Notes: generated by a model not told the origin, from the sequence alone. Positions 15,627-25,054 are shown, numbered from the stretch's first letter. The stretch is 64,000 nt of DNA from Bradyrhizobium sp. ARR65 (GCF_000472385.1 NZ_AWZU01000008.1:62001-126000); one strand, 5' to 3'. Program-made: numbers and translations.

Positions 15627-18085
15627 ATCGAATCGGAGTGGATGCGCACCACGCCGATCAGGTCGTTGCTCGCCTCGTCGAAGGCGACGAAGGCCATCGC
15701 GCGTGCGTAGTCGAGTTGGGTCAAACGGGCAATGAACTGATGCGTGAATTCCTTCATGGGCGCGAAAAAACGCAGACGCAGATCGTTCGGCGTGATGTTT
15801 CGCAGCAGCTCGTGGATCAGCGGCTCGTCGTCGGGGCGGATCGGCCGCACAAAGACCCGCCAGCTATCCCTGATCTGAATGTGCCGCTCCCATCGCGACG
15901 GATAGGGCCGCACCGCAAAATTGGCCGGACCTGCGCCACTGAACTTCGGCGCCACGCGCCCGACGGCAACGCGCGCGTCGACTGCCATGACTCCGTGCTC
16001 GTCCGCCAACAGCGGATTGATGTCGAGCTCGCGGATCTCAGGAATATCGGCGGCCATCTGCGAAAGCTTGACCAGCGCCATCGCCACCGCATCGTGCTTA
16101 ACCGCGGGCACGTCGCGATAGGCGCGCAATAATCGTGAGACGCGGGTCTGCTCGATCAGGTCGCGCGCCAATTGCAGATCGAGCGGCGGCAGCGCCAGGG
16201 CCTTGTCATTGATGATCTCGGCAGCGGTGCCGCCGCGACCGAATACGATGACGGTGCCGAAAGTCGGATCGTCGGTGAAGCCGAGGATCAGCTCCCGCGC
16301 TTTGGCTCGAACCACCATCGCCTGAACGATGATACCGGAGATCCGCGCTTCCGGGCGAAGGGCTTTCGCGCGCGCCATGACATCGACGGCCGCGGCGCGC
16401 ACCGCGTCGGGACTGGTGAGGTTGAGCACGACGCCGCCGACATCGGATTTGTGAACGATGTCGCGTGAGTTGATCTTCAAAACGACGGTTGCGCCACGTG
16501 CAAACAGCTCCGAGGCGTAACCGACCGCCTGATCCGGGTCGGCGGCGGCAAAGGTCGGCACCATCGCGATGTCGTAGGCTTCGAGCAGCCGCTTGATCTC
16601 GAGCGGATCCAGCCATTGCCGGCCCTCGGCGAGCGCCGCATCGACAATCCGTCTCGCTGCCTCGACATCGGGCGCGAAGGTGGTCGGCATGGCGGGCGGC
16701 ACCTGCATCAGTGCGTCGACGACCTCACGATGGCGCAGCAGATGCATGAAACCGCGCACCGCATCATCTTCGGTCGGATAATTGGGAATCCCGGCGCTGC
16801 TCAGCGTGTCGATGATGTCAGGTTGCGCGCCGACCCACACCGCAAGGATCGGCTTGGCCCAGCGTTTCTGCTGCTTTCGGTAGTCACTCACCAGTCTGGT
16901 GATCGTGGCAGCGCTCTCCTCGCTCGACGCCAGCGCGCTCTGGACATTCATGACCAGCACGGCATCATTGCCGGGGTCGGCGAGCAGCAGTTCGAGAGCA
17001 GCCGCGTAACGTGCGGCCTCGGCATCCCCGATGATATCGACCGGATTGCAGCCGGACCAGGTCCGCGGCAACACGGCATTGAGTTTTTCGAAAGTATGCG
17101 GCGCAATGGCTGCCGGAACACCGCCAAGCTCGACGAGCCGATCGATCGCAAGCACGCCGATGCCGCCGCCATTGGTCAGGACAGCCAGCCGCTTTCCTGG
17201 TGGCGATTCCAGGCGTCCCAGCGTCTCCGCGCAGTCAAACAATTCGCGAAGGTGCGGGACGCGCAGAATGCCGGCACGACGGAATGCAGCATCATAGACG
17301 GCGTCGGCGCCGGCGAGCGCTCCGGTGTGGGTCGCAGCCGCCCTGGCGCCCTGCCCCATCCGGCTGGACTTCACCACGACGACCGGCTTGATTCTTGCCG
17401 CGGCGCGAGCCGCCGACATGAATTTGCGGGCGTCCTTGATTGCCTCGATGTAAAGCAAAATCGCGCGGGTCTGGCCATCCATCGCGAACTGATCGAGCAG
17501 GTCGGCAATGTCGACGTCGAGCTGATCGCCGATCGAGACGATGCCCGAAAAGCCTACCCCGCGCTGGGCCGCCCAATCGACCATCCCGGCAGCTATCGCA
17601 CCGGACTGCGAGATCAAGGCCAGCGAGCCCGCACAGGGCATATGCGCTGCAAAGCTTATATTCAGCCTTGCGCCCGGCATCATCACGCCCAGGCAATTCG
17701 GCCCGACCAGACGCATGCCATGTCGCTGGGCCGCGCGCTCCGCCAAATCCGCGAGCGAGCCTCGCCCGTTGCCAAGGCCGGCGGTTATGATCAGGGCGCC
17801 GGCGCTGCCGAGCTTTCCCGCCTGCTCGATGATTTCGGGAATCGCGCCCGGCGGGGCCGTAAGGACGACGAGTTCCGGCGCGAACGATAGCTGGTCGAGC
17901 CTGCGGACGGCGGAGATGCCATCAATTTCCGCGTAGCGATGATTTACCAGCCCAAATTGGCCGGCGAACTTTGCCTTTAAAATATTCCCGAGAATAGCCC
18001 GCCCAGTCGAGTTCCGGCGTGGGCTCGCGCCTACCAGCGCGACCGAGCGGGGCGACAGCAGCTCCTTCAAGCGGTAGGTCGACAT
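15392..18085 (-). CDS. ADP-forming acyl-CoA synthetase fused to GNAT acetyltransferase (Pat-like)
   Basis: 897 residues. Order: CoA-binding Rossmann domain (about 10-130, VALVGASPRRNSTGRAI), succinyl-CoA-ligase-like domains with the phospho-histidine loop in ATHTGALAG, ATP-grasp domain (about 485-700, GATVVLKINSRDIVHKSDVG), and C-terminal GNAT domain (about 730-897) with LRSDLKGKGLGWALMQ for acetyl-CoA. Such fusions are protein lysine acetyltransferases that acetylate AMP-forming acyl-CoA synthetases; the catalytic His suggests ligase activity may also persist. It is divergent from the alcohol dehydrogenase across an FNR box. Confidence 0.92.
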   Translation of the reverse strand: MSTYRLKELLSPRSVALVGASPRRNSTGRAILGNILKAKFAGQFGLVNHRYAEIDGISAVRRLDQLSFAPELVVLTAPPGAIPEIIEQAGKLGSAGALIITAGLGNGRGSLADLAERAAQRHGMRLVGPNCLGVMMPGARLNISFAAHMPCAGSLALISQSGAIAAGMVDWAAQRGVGFSGIVSIGDQLDVDIADLLDQFAMDGQTRAILLYIEAIKDARKFMSAARAAARIKPVVVVKSSRMGQGARAAATHTGALAGADAVYDAAFRRAGILRVPHLRELFDCAETLGRLESPPGKRLAVLTNGGGIGVLAIDRLVELGGVPAAIAPHTFEKLNAVLPRTWSGCNPVDIIGDAEAARYAAALELLLADPGNDAVLVMNVQSALASSEESAATITRLVSDYRKQQKRWAKPILAVWVGAQPDIIDTLSSAGIPNYPTEDDAVRGFMHLLRHREVVDALMQVPPAMPTTFAPDVEAARRIVDAALAEGRQWLDPLEIKRLLEAYDIAMVPTFAAADPDQAVGYASELFARGATVVLKINSRDIVHKSDVGGVVLNLTSPDAVRAAAVDVMARAKALRPEARISGIIVQAMVVRAKARELILGFTDDPTFGTVIVFGRGGTAAEIINDKALALPPLDLQLARDLIEQTRVSRLLRAYRDVPAVKHDAVAMALVKLSQMAADIPEIRELDINPLLADEHGVMAVDARVAVGRVAPKFSGAGPANFAVRPYPSRWERHIQIRDSWRVFVRPIRPDDEPLIHELLRNITPNDLRLRFFAPMKEFTHQFIARLTQLDYARAMAFVAFDEASNDLIGVVRIHSDSIYESGEYAILLRSDLKGKGLGWALMQLIIEYARSEGLKTISGDVLRENAVMLDMCRDLGFEVKSDPGEADLCKVRLTL

Positions 18086-18187
18086 CAGTGGTATCGGTGG
18101 GTTTGTACCAGCTTAACATATTATCGCTTCCAACGCGCAGGACCTTGGGTGCGCCCCTAAATATGCAACCCTCTTGCGTCAGCGGCT

Positions 18188-18201
18188 TTGACAGAAGTCA
18201 A
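18188..18201. promoter_or_regulatory. FNR/FixK binding site TTGAC-AGAA-GTCAA
   Basis: Perfect match to TTGAY-N4-RTCAA in the 184-bp divergent promoter between the GNAT-synthetase (start 18085) and the alcohol dehydrogenase (start 18270). It is 68 bp before the dehydrogenase ATG and can act on either gene. Confidence 0.8.
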
Positions 18202-18269
18202 GAAAGCCGATCCGAGCCGGTATACTGCTTTCTCTGACCCGGACGGCCTTTGGCGAGGAGAGTTCAGGG

Positions 18270-19253
18270 ATGCGCGCGATGGTGCTGCCCGGACCGAGGT
18301 CCGACCTTCAATTGCAACAGCGGGCCGATCCGCAACCAGGCGAGGGAGAAATCCGCGTGGCGGTGAGTGCATGCGGGGTCTGCCGAACCGATCTCCATGT
18401 CGTCGATGGAGAGCTTCCCGACATCAAATATCCCATCATTCCCGGCCATGAGATCGTTGGCCGCGTCGATCTGGTCGGCCCTGCTGTCACGACTCACCGT
18501 GTTGGCGATCGAATAGGCATACCTTGGCTCGGACACACCTGCGGCGTTTGCCGGTTCTGCAAAGAAGGCATGGAAAACCTCTGCGACCGTCCGCTCTTCA
18601 CCGGTTACACCCGGGACGGCGGCTTTGCGAGCCACACCATCGCCGATGCGAGCTACGCCTTCCCGCTGGGCGAAGACGGCGATGATGCTTCGATTGCCCC
18701 TCTGCTCTGCGCCGGGCTGATCGGATGGCGCTCGCTGGTGATCGCGGGACACGCCGAGCGGCTGGGCATTTATGGCTTCGGTGCGGCAGGCCACATCATT
18801 TGCCAAATTGCCGTTTGGCAGGGCCGCTCGGTTTACGCATTCACGCGACAAGGTGACCTGGCTGCGCAGGAATTCGCTCGCCAGCTCGGCGCGGTGTGGG
18901 CCGGCGGATCGGATACGAGGCCCGAGCAACCGCTCGACGCCGCGATCATCTACGCCCCGGCCGGTGAACTCGTTCCGGCGGCGCTGCGAGCTGTGCGCAA
19001 GAGCGGTCGCGTGGTCTGCGCCGGAATTCACATGAGCGATATACCCAGCTTTCCTTACGCTATCCTTTGGGAAGAACGGCAGTTGGTATCGGTGGCCAAT
19101 CTGACGCGCCAGGATGGATTGGATTTCCTGAAGATCGCACCGCAAGCCGGGGTCAAAACCCAGACGACCGCTTTCCCCCTCGAGCAGGCCAACGAGGTTC
19201 TGACGAAATTTCGAACAGGACAGATCCTGGGCGCGGCCGTACTCAGGCCTTAA
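18270..19253 (+). CDS. Zinc-dependent alcohol dehydrogenase
   Basis: 327 residues. MDR fold with catalytic zinc ligands in CGVCRTDLHVVDGELP and PGHEIVG (GHE), a structural zinc lobe CGVCRFCKEGMENLC with four cysteines, and the nucleotide-binding glycine motif GFGAAGH. It interconverts alcohols and aldehydes with NAD(P). An upstream FNR box suggests induction under oxygen limitation, fitting redox balancing. The AAA/phosphotransferase gene starts 16 bp downstream, so they are co-transcribed. Confidence 0.92.
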   Translation: MRAMVLPGPRSDLQLQQRADPQPGEGEIRVAVSACGVCRTDLHVVDGELPDIKYPIIPGHEIVGRVDLVGPAVTTHRVGDRIGIPWLGHTCGVCRFCKEGMENLCDRPLFTGYTRDGGFASHTIADASYAFPLGEDGDDASIAPLLCAGLIGWRSLVIAGHAERLGIYGFGAAGHIICQIAVWQGRSVYAFTRQGDLAAQEFARQLGAVWAGGSDTRPEQPLDAAIIYAPAGELVPAALRAVRKSGRVVCAGIHMSDIPSFPYAILWEERQLVSVANLTRQDGLDFLKIAPQAGVKTQTTAFPLEQANEVLTKFRTGQILGAAVLRP

Positions 19254-19269
19254 CCGTGGCAGGTGAGGT

Positions 19270-20817
19270 ATGATGGTTTCAGCGACGAACGACTCTCATC
19301 TGCAGCAGCGCGTTTTTGCTTTTCTGACCGATCCTGCCGCTCACCCGCATGTGCAGCGGATCGATACGCACGCCGCGTCGGTTTTCCTCGAAGGCAATCG
19401 CGCGCTCAAGATCAAACGGGCCGTCCGCTTTCCGTTTCTGGACTATTCCACGCTCGAAAAACGAAAGGCCGCCTGCGACGAGGAGCTGAAGGTCAACCGG
19501 CAGTTTGCACCACAGATCTACCGCCGCGTCGTGCCAATCACCCAAACGCCGGATGGATCGCTGAGCATCGACGGAAACGGTACGCCAGTCGAGTACGCCG
19601 TCGAAATGACACGGTTCGACGAACGCCGGACAATTGATCATCTTGCACGAGCCGGCGCGCTCAACCGCGATCTCGTCGATGCGGTTGCCGACGCCATTGC
19701 GGCCTCCCATCTGACCGCCCGCCACGTAGCCGCGGATTCCTGGCTGCAATCGATTCCAAAAATCATTGAAGACAATACGGCCGCACTGCGAACGGCGTCG
19801 CTATTCTCCGCTGGCGATGTCGAGCAGCTTGGCAAGGCCTCGCAGGCGGCATTCTCACGCCTGCGCGACTTGCTGCAGCAACGCGGCAAAGCGGGATTTG
19901 TCAGGCGCTGTCACGGCGATCTGCATTTGGCGAACATCGTCGTGATCGCAGGGAAACCGGTTCTTTTTGATGCGATTGAATTTGATGAAAAGATCGCCTC
20001 GACTGACGTGCTTTACGATATGGCATTCCCGCTAATGGACCTGCTTCGTTATGGCAGGCGGGAAGCCGCAAATGCGCTTCTCAACCGTTATCTCGCGGTC
20101 ACGCCCGCCGGGAACCTCGACGCGCTGTCGTCGCTTTCCCTTCTGATGTCGATGCGCGCCGCCATTCGCGCGCATGTGCTCGCAGTGCGGATCGATCCGG
20201 CCAAGCCTGGCAAGGCAGCGGCCATCACGGAGGACGCCCGCGCGTATTTTGATCTGGCGAAACGATTGATCGATCCGTCGCCGCCGACGCTGATCGCCGT
20301 CGGCGGATTGTCCGGAACCGGCAAATCGGTCCTGGCGCGAGCGCTTGCGCCCGGCATTCTTCCGGAGCCCGGCTCTGTGGTCTTGCGCAGCGACGTGCTA
20401 CGCAAGCAGCTCTTCGGTAGAGGCGAGAAGGAAGCACTGCCCGGCAGCGCCTATCGCGCCGAAGTCAGCCGCGACGTTTACGACATTCTCGCCGAGCGCG
20501 CCGGTCGCGTCATTTCCCAAGGCCATTCCGCGATCGCGGACGCGGTGTTTGCCCGCGAGGCCGAGCGGACCGCCATCGCCGATGTCGCCCGCAGCTCCAA
20601 CGTTCGCTTCATCGGCATCTTTTTGGTGGCCGATCTTCAGACCCGCCAGGCAAGAGTTTCGCAGCGTGACGCCGATGCCTCGGATGCGACGGCGGAGGTC
20701 GCCCGGCTTCAGGAGCAATATGAGCTCGGCAATATCGACTGGACGATCATCGATGCCTCGGGGACACCTGAGGCGACCGCTAGGGCATGCCGCGCTCGTA
20801 TTGCCGCATCGAAATAA
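19270..20817 (+). CDS. Bifunctional APH-like kinase / P-loop ATP-binding protein
   Basis: 515 residues. The N-terminal half (to about 340) is aminoglycoside-phosphotransferase-like, with the catalytic loop RCHGDLHLANIV and the metal-binding LFDAIEFDE. The C-terminal third (from about 338) is a separate P-loop kinase, GGLSGTGKSVLARAL, of the gluconate-kinase/zeta-toxin-like AAA_33 type. Physiological substrates are unknown; nothing links it to antibiotic resistance. Co-transcribed with the alcohol dehydrogenase under the FNR box, it often accompanies hypoxia genes in this clade. Confidence 0.9.
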   Translation: MMVSATNDSHLQQRVFAFLTDPAAHPHVQRIDTHAASVFLEGNRALKIKRAVRFPFLDYSTLEKRKAACDEELKVNRQFAPQIYRRVVPITQTPDGSLSIDGNGTPVEYAVEMTRFDERRTIDHLARAGALNRDLVDAVADAIAASHLTARHVAADSWLQSIPKIIEDNTAALRTASLFSAGDVEQLGKASQAAFSRLRDLLQQRGKAGFVRRCHGDLHLANIVVIAGKPVLFDAIEFDEKIASTDVLYDMAFPLMDLLRYGRREAANALLNRYLAVTPAGNLDALSSLSLLMSMRAAIRAHVLAVRIDPAKPGKAAAITEDARAYFDLAKRLIDPSPPTLIAVGGLSGTGKSVLARALAPGILPEPGSVVLRSDVLRKQLFGRGEKEALPGSAYRAEVSRDVYDILAERAGRVISQGHSAIADAVFAREAERTAIADVARSSNVRFIGIFLVADLQTRQARVSQRDADASDATAEVARLQEQYELGNIDWTIIDASGTPEATARACRARIAASK

Positions 20818-20853
20818 TCCAGCCTCACGCCCTCGCTCGATTCTGCTGTCCTA

Positions 20854-22704
20854 TTATAGATGCACGTAGTCGCCCGGGGCATCCGGCAGACCCTGGCTGC
20901 TGGCGACGCCGACGTGTGGCGGTTCGCACAAGCCGCCTGATCGTGCGGAGAGCCATGCGCTCCACTCCGGCCACCAGGACCCCTCATGTCGCGGCGCGAG
21001 CTTCAGCCATTCATCCGGACCGACATAGGGAGCGTCCGCCCCTTTGGTCATGACCTGGTAAGTATGCCCCGGCTCTGCGGGCGGCGCGACGATGCCGGCG
21101 TTGTGACCGCCGCTGGTCAAGAGAAAGGTGACATCCGCGTCCACCTGGTAATGGATCTTGTAAACCGATTTCCAGGGCGCGACGTGGTCCCTGACGGTGC
21201 CGACCACGAACATTGGGGCATGAATATCCGAAAGCGCGATAGACTTGCCATTCACCAGATAACGGCCTTCGGCCAGATCGTTCCGCAGGAACAGCTTGCG
21301 CAGATATTCGGAGTGCATGCGGTAGGGCAGACGGGTGGCATCGGCGTTCCAGGCCATCAGATCGCTCGGCGGTGCACGCTCGCCCATCAAATAGTCGCGC
21401 GCGACCCGCGACCAGATCAGGTCGTTGGAACGCAGCAACTGGAAGGCACCGGCCATCTGCGTGGTCTCGAGAAAGCCACGCTGCCACATCATGTCCTCCA
21501 GAAACGTCACCTGGCTCTCATTGATGAATAACGTCAGCTCGCCGGCTTCGGTGAAGTCGGTCTGCGCAGCAAGCAGCGTAATCGACTTCAGCCGGGTATC
21601 GCCGTCGCGAGCCATCGCTGCGCCGGCGATCGACAGCAACGTTCCGCCGAGACAATATCCCAGCGCGTGGATTCGCCGCCCGGGAACGATCAAGTTAATC
21701 ATTGCAAGCGCGGCTTCGATCCCGAGCACGCGATAATCATCGAACGCGATGTCGCGATCTTTCTCCGTCGGGTTTCGCCAGGAAATCATGAAAACGGTAA
21801 AGCCCTCGTCGGTCAGATATTTCACCAGCGAATTATGGGGCGACAGGTTGAGGATGTAGTACTTCATGATCCACGCCGGGACGATCAGGACCGGTTCGGG
21901 GCGCACTTGTTCAGTTGTCGGATAGTATTGGATCAGTTCGATCAGGTGGTTGCGAAAAACAACTTTGCCCCGCGCAGTTGCGACGGTTTTGCCGACGACG
22001 AACTGCTGATCTTCGGTCGAGCGCTTCCCCGGTGACAGCAGCCGCACCAGATCTGCGTACCAATTCTGGACACCGAAGACGAAGTTCTCGCCACCGCTCT
22101 GGAATGCCTTCTGCAGCACTTCAGGATTGGTCGCGGCGAAGTTGGACGGCGCCAGCGTATCCAGGATTTGTCGAAGCGAAAACTCCACCACCGCTTCGTT
22201 GGCGGGTGCGACTCCCCGTGTCCCGGTGGTGGCGTTGTGCCACCATCGCTCGCTCAGCAGGAACGCCTGCGCGAGGAGATTGAATGGTGGGTTCTCCCAT
22301 TCCGGCTGTGCGAAGCGTCGATCCTGCGGCTGCGGCTTGATCAATGACCACGGGGCCTGATCCGGCGCGGTGACGCGAAGCCCCGCCCCGAGCAGACGCC
22401 CGGCGCCCCGTACGGCCTCTTGAACGATTTCCATTTGCCGTTGCGGGGCCGTCGCCAAATTCCAGGCCCAATCCATGTAAGCGAGCGACAGCGCAGCAGG
22501 CGAGATGCCCCCGGTCAGTCGCGCCAGCATCGCATGGAAAGCACGATCGGCCACGTGGTGTTCGGATGCGGAAATCGGGTTCGGCGCTGGCGAAGCTCCG
22601 GCTTTGCCAGGCAGGTGGAGGTTTTGCCCTTCGCTTCTCTTATGAGCAGGACAGGGCAGCAATGGTGTTTGCGCCTTCTCGATGCTGGTCGATATCTGCT
22701 GCAC
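20854..22704 (-). CDS. phaC: Class I poly(3-hydroxyalkanoate) synthase PhaC
   Basis: 616 residues from GTG 22704, which follows AGGAG at good spacing. Alpha/beta-hydrolase core with the lipase-like box GYCLGG, catalytic Cys351, Asp506 in GTVRDHVAPW and His534 in SGGHNAGI. The N-terminal phaC domain (about 60-230) is present. It polymerises 3-hydroxyacyl-CoA to PHA granules. Downstream of the phasin-like gene (64-bp gap) in one operon whose promoter holds FNR-type boxes, implying carbon and reductant storage at low oxygen. Confidence 0.95.
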   Translation of the reverse strand: MQQISTSIEKAQTPLLPCPAHKRSEGQNLHLPGKAGASPAPNPISASEHHVADRAFHAMLARLTGGISPAALSLAYMDWAWNLATAPQRQMEIVQEAVRGAGRLLGAGLRVTAPDQAPWSLIKPQPQDRRFAQPEWENPPFNLLAQAFLLSERWWHNATTGTRGVAPANEAVVEFSLRQILDTLAPSNFAATNPEVLQKAFQSGGENFVFGVQNWYADLVRLLSPGKRSTEDQQFVVGKTVATARGKVVFRNHLIELIQYYPTTEQVRPEPVLIVPAWIMKYYILNLSPHNSLVKYLTDEGFTVFMISWRNPTEKDRDIAFDDYRVLGIEAALAMINLIVPGRRIHALGYCLGGTLLSIAGAAMARDGDTRLKSITLLAAQTDFTEAGELTLFINESQVTFLEDMMWQRGFLETTQMAGAFQLLRSNDLIWSRVARDYLMGERAPPSDLMAWNADATRLPYRMHSEYLRKLFLRNDLAEGRYLVNGKSIALSDIHAPMFVVGTVRDHVAPWKSVYKIHYQVDADVTFLLTSGGHNAGIVAPPAEPGHTYQVMTKGADAPYVGPDEWLKLAPRHEGSWWPEWSAWLSARSGGLCEPPHVGVASSQGLPDAPGDYVHL

Positions 22705-22767
22705 AGGAAGCTCCTGCTTTGAGAAAGGCCGTGAAGCCCCAGGCCTCCGAGAGGAGGTGGACTCTCT

Positions 22768-23127
22768 TTAGGCTGTTCCGACCAGCTTCGATGCCGCTTC
22801 GACCATCCGCTGGCCGTGCTTGACGAGCCGGCCGCAGTCGCGTCGAATGAAATCGATCTGATGTTGGCCGCATTCCCGGCACATCGTCTGAATGTTGCTG
22901 ACTGAATGGGCTCCCGCGATCTTCGACAGGAGTTCGGCAAACAAGTGCGTCTCCGTTCGCGCCCGGTCGAACCACTCCTCCGTGGCGAAGATCGCCTCCT
23001 CGACCAGGATCCGCTGGGCGCCGAACAGGACATTCAGGAACCGCGTGTTCGCCTGGCCGACTGGCCCTGCCTTCTCGACAACCGGTAGGTCGGCCGTCGC
23101 GACACGCGCTTCGGACACCTCAGCCAT
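22768..23127 (-). CDS. Phasin-like protein
   Basis: 119 residues, largely helical, without signal or membrane segments: LNVLFGAQRILVEEAIFATE and IRRDCGRLVKHGQRMVEAAS are amphipathic helices like those of phasins that coat PHA granules. The position directly upstream of phaC supports the role. CRECGQHQ gives an unusual Cys pair. The start ATG 23127 faces the CBS gene across a 171-bp promoter with two FNR-like boxes. Confidence 0.75.
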   Translation of the reverse strand: MAEVSEARVATADLPVVEKAGPVGQANTRFLNVLFGAQRILVEEAIFATEEWFDRARTETHLFAELLSKIAGAHSVSNIQTMCRECGQHQIDFIRRDCGRLVKHGQRMVEAASKLVGTA

Positions 23128-23185
23128 GATAACCTCCTGTCAATTCCATTCGGCAAACACCATATGGCATCGCACAAGGCCCATG

Positions 23186-23199
23186 TTGAGCTACATCAA
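23186..23199. promoter_or_regulatory. FNR-like site TTGAG-CTAC-ATCAA
   Basis: One mismatch from TTGAY-N4-RTCAA; 58 bp before the phasin-like start on the minus strand. It is spaced 34 bp (about three helical turns) from the perfect box at 23220. Confidence 0.6.
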
Positions 23200-23219
23200 G
23201 CCGCAGCGGCCGGCCGAAC

Positions 23220-23233
23220 TTGACCTCGATCAA
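23220..23233. promoter_or_regulatory. FNR/FixK binding site TTGAC-CTCG-ATCAA
   Basis: Perfect consensus box 65 bp before the CBS-BON gene start; likely shared with the divergent phasin-phaC operon. Confidence 0.78.
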
Positions 23234-23298
23234 ATGACGCTGGCACCGCCGGAATATCGTTCTGACATCAGAGCAATCTTGAACTCGCGGAGTCCCCC

Positions 23299-24027
23299 AT
23301 GCGCGCTCACCAGATCATGACCAAGCCCGTCATCACAGTCGCTCCTGATGCGACCATCATCGATGCTGCCAACCTCATGCTGCAAAAGCATGTCAGCGGC
23401 CTTCCTGTGGTAGACGCCGGCGGCAAGCTCGTCGGGATCGTGTCAGAGGGCGATTTCATCCGCCGCAGCGAAATCGGTACGCAGCGCAAGCGCGGCCGCT
23501 GGCTGCGTTTCATTCTGGGACCGGGCACATCGGCTTCCGATTTCGTTCAGGAGCACGGCCGCAAGGTCTCGGAGGTGATGACCAAGACGCCTCTGACCAT
23601 TACCGAAGACGCGGCCCTGGCCGAGATCGTCGAGCTGATGGAGAGAAACAATGTCAAGCGGCTGCCCGTCGTGCGCAACGACAAACTGGTGGGCATCGTG
23701 TCTCGTGCCAATCTGCTGCAGGCCGTCGCGAGCCTCGCCCGCGAAGTCCCCGACCCGACGGCGGACGACGATCACATCCGCGATCGCATCATCGCCACGA
23801 TGGAAAAGTACGATTGGTGTCCGTTTGGCCTCAGCGTGATCGTCAAAGACGGTATCGTTCACCTCAGCGGCGTCATTACCGAGGAACGGGCGCGCGAGGC
23901 GTCTATCATCGCGGCGGAGAATATCGAGGGCGTGAAGAAGGTGCACGACCATCTGTGTTGGGTCGACACCATGTCCGGCATGTATCTGAACTCGCCGGAG
24001 GACGAGGACCTGGCGAAGGCGAGCTGA
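23299..24027 (+). CDS. CBS-CBS-BON domain protein
   Basis: 242 residues. Two CBS domains (about 1-60 and 85-145; MTKPVITVAPDATIIDAANL and MTKTPLTITEDAALAEIVEL) form an adenosine-nucleotide-binding Bateman module, and a C-terminal BON domain (about 165-230, DGIVHLSGVITEERAREASI) may bind membranes or partners. It is likely an energy-state sensor; similar genes are often FixK/FNR controlled in rhizobia, and a perfect box lies upstream here. Its target is not evident. Confidence 0.9.
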   Translation: MRAHQIMTKPVITVAPDATIIDAANLMLQKHVSGLPVVDAGGKLVGIVSEGDFIRRSEIGTQRKRGRWLRFILGPGTSASDFVQEHGRKVSEVMTKTPLTITEDAALAEIVELMERNNVKRLPVVRNDKLVGIVSRANLLQAVASLAREVPDPTADDDHIRDRIIATMEKYDWCPFGLSVIVKDGIVHLSGVITEERAREASIIAAENIEGVKKVHDHLCWVDTMSGMYLNSPEDEDLAKAS

Positions 24028-24081
24028 GCGATCAGAGCAAACCGACCTGAGCGAAGCGAGGCTCGCGCGCCCGGCGTTCGG

Positions 24082-24169
24082 CGTCGTTGCGAGCGCAAGC
24101 GAGGCAATCCAGACTTGCTCCGCGGATACACCCTGGATTGCTTCGTCGCTTTGGCTCCTCGCAATGACG
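24082..24169. repeat. Interspersed palindromic repeat, copy 2
   Basis: CGTCGTTGCGAGCG ... CCTGGATTGCTTCGTCGC ... CTCGCAATGACG, a shorter relative of the element at 7434-7561, again between convergent genes. Start and end are reverse complements. Confidence 0.75.
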
Positions 24170-24214
24170 GGCTCGGTCGAAGACGCTTGTCCGGCTTTGC
24201 CGTTCGCGGATGCT

Positions 24215-25054
24215 TTACAGCAGCTTCCCGTCCGGCCCAAAGAACGGGTGTGGCCCGTCGAATTCGCCGATCGGCACCTGGTGGGTCACCAGGTCGCCGA
24301 ACCGCTCGCCCGGAAACCAGGCGTGGAGGTGCAAGGCAGGCGGTTCGACCTTGAACGACGGCTCGCGCAGATGCGCAAGATCGAGATCGACCGCGTGATT
24401 GGGCGCGGGGCAGATCGTGCAAGGACGGCCTGCAAACATGGTCAAGGTCGCGCGATGCACGTGGCCGCAGCCAATGTGCCTGACACGTGGATGGCGCAGG
24501 AGGATTGCGGCCAATTCGTCGGCATTGCGCAGGTTCTGGCGATCCATATGCCAGATTCCTGCGACGAATGGCGGATGATGCAGGAAGACCAGCGCCGGAC
24601 GATCCGCTGAAGCGGCCAGCGCTGCCTCAAGCCACTGCAGGGTCCGCGGGGCCAGCTCGCCATGCGGCGCGCCTGGCACATTTGAATCCAGGAGCAAGAG
24701 GTCGAGCCCGCCGAGCTCGATCCTTTGGTCGAGCGGGCCGGAGGTGTGCGCATAGCCGGCTTGCGGGAACGCCCCGCGCATCAGTTCGCGACAATCATGG
24801 TTGCCTGGAATGGCAGCAAACGGCAGCTTCAACGGCTGCAGCAAGCGCTGCAGATGCTCGTATTCCTGCGGGCTCGGCGTGTCCGCGAGATCGCCCGAAA
24901 TCACCAGGAAATCAGCCGCGGGCTCGAGCGCATTGAGAGTAGCGATGCATCGTTCAAGCGCCTTTGCGGTATCGACGCGGCCATAGGCGAGCGCGCCCGG
25001 CGCCTTGATGTGCAGGTCCGAAATCTGGGCGATGAGGACGGGCTTTTCTGGCAT
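24215..25054 (-). CDS. GpdQ-like metallophosphoesterase (cyclic nucleotide/glycerophosphodiesterase type)
   Basis: 279 residues from ATG 25054; the frame is longer upstream but the extension has no homologous look. The five metallophosphoesterase motifs are in order: QISDLH, SGDLAD, PGNHD, HHPPF and GCGHVH. Order and spacing match class III phosphodiesterases such as GpdQ and CpdA, which use two metals to cleave phosphodiesters. It is the last gene of an ABC importer operon (7 bp after the ATPase stop), suggesting the imported compound is a phosphodiester such as a glycerophospho-compound (inference). Confidence 0.9.
   Translation of the reverse strand: MPEKPVLIAQISDLHIKAPGALAYGRVDTAKALERCIATLNALEPAADFLVISGDLADTPSPQEYEHLQRLLQPLKLPFAAIPGNHDCRELMRGAFPQAGYAHTSGPLDQRIELGGLDLLLLDSNVPGAPHGELAPRTLQWLEAALAASADRPALVFLHHPPFVAGIWHMDRQNLRNADELAAILLRHPRVRHIGCGHVHRATLTMFAGRPCTICPAPNHAVDLDLAHLREPSFKVEPPALHLHAWFPGERFGDLVTHQVPIGEFDGPHPFFGPDGKLL

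Noticed and set aside
16616..17890. Plus-strand frame of 424 codons
   Set aside because: Antisense to the GNAT-acyl-CoA synthetase; composition is Arg/Gly/Asp-rich without any domain.
19270..20817. Antibiotic resistance function for the APH-like protein
   Set aside because: The fusion with a P-loop kinase and the FNR-controlled context fit a housekeeping or stress kinase; nothing specific for aminoglycosides is seen.
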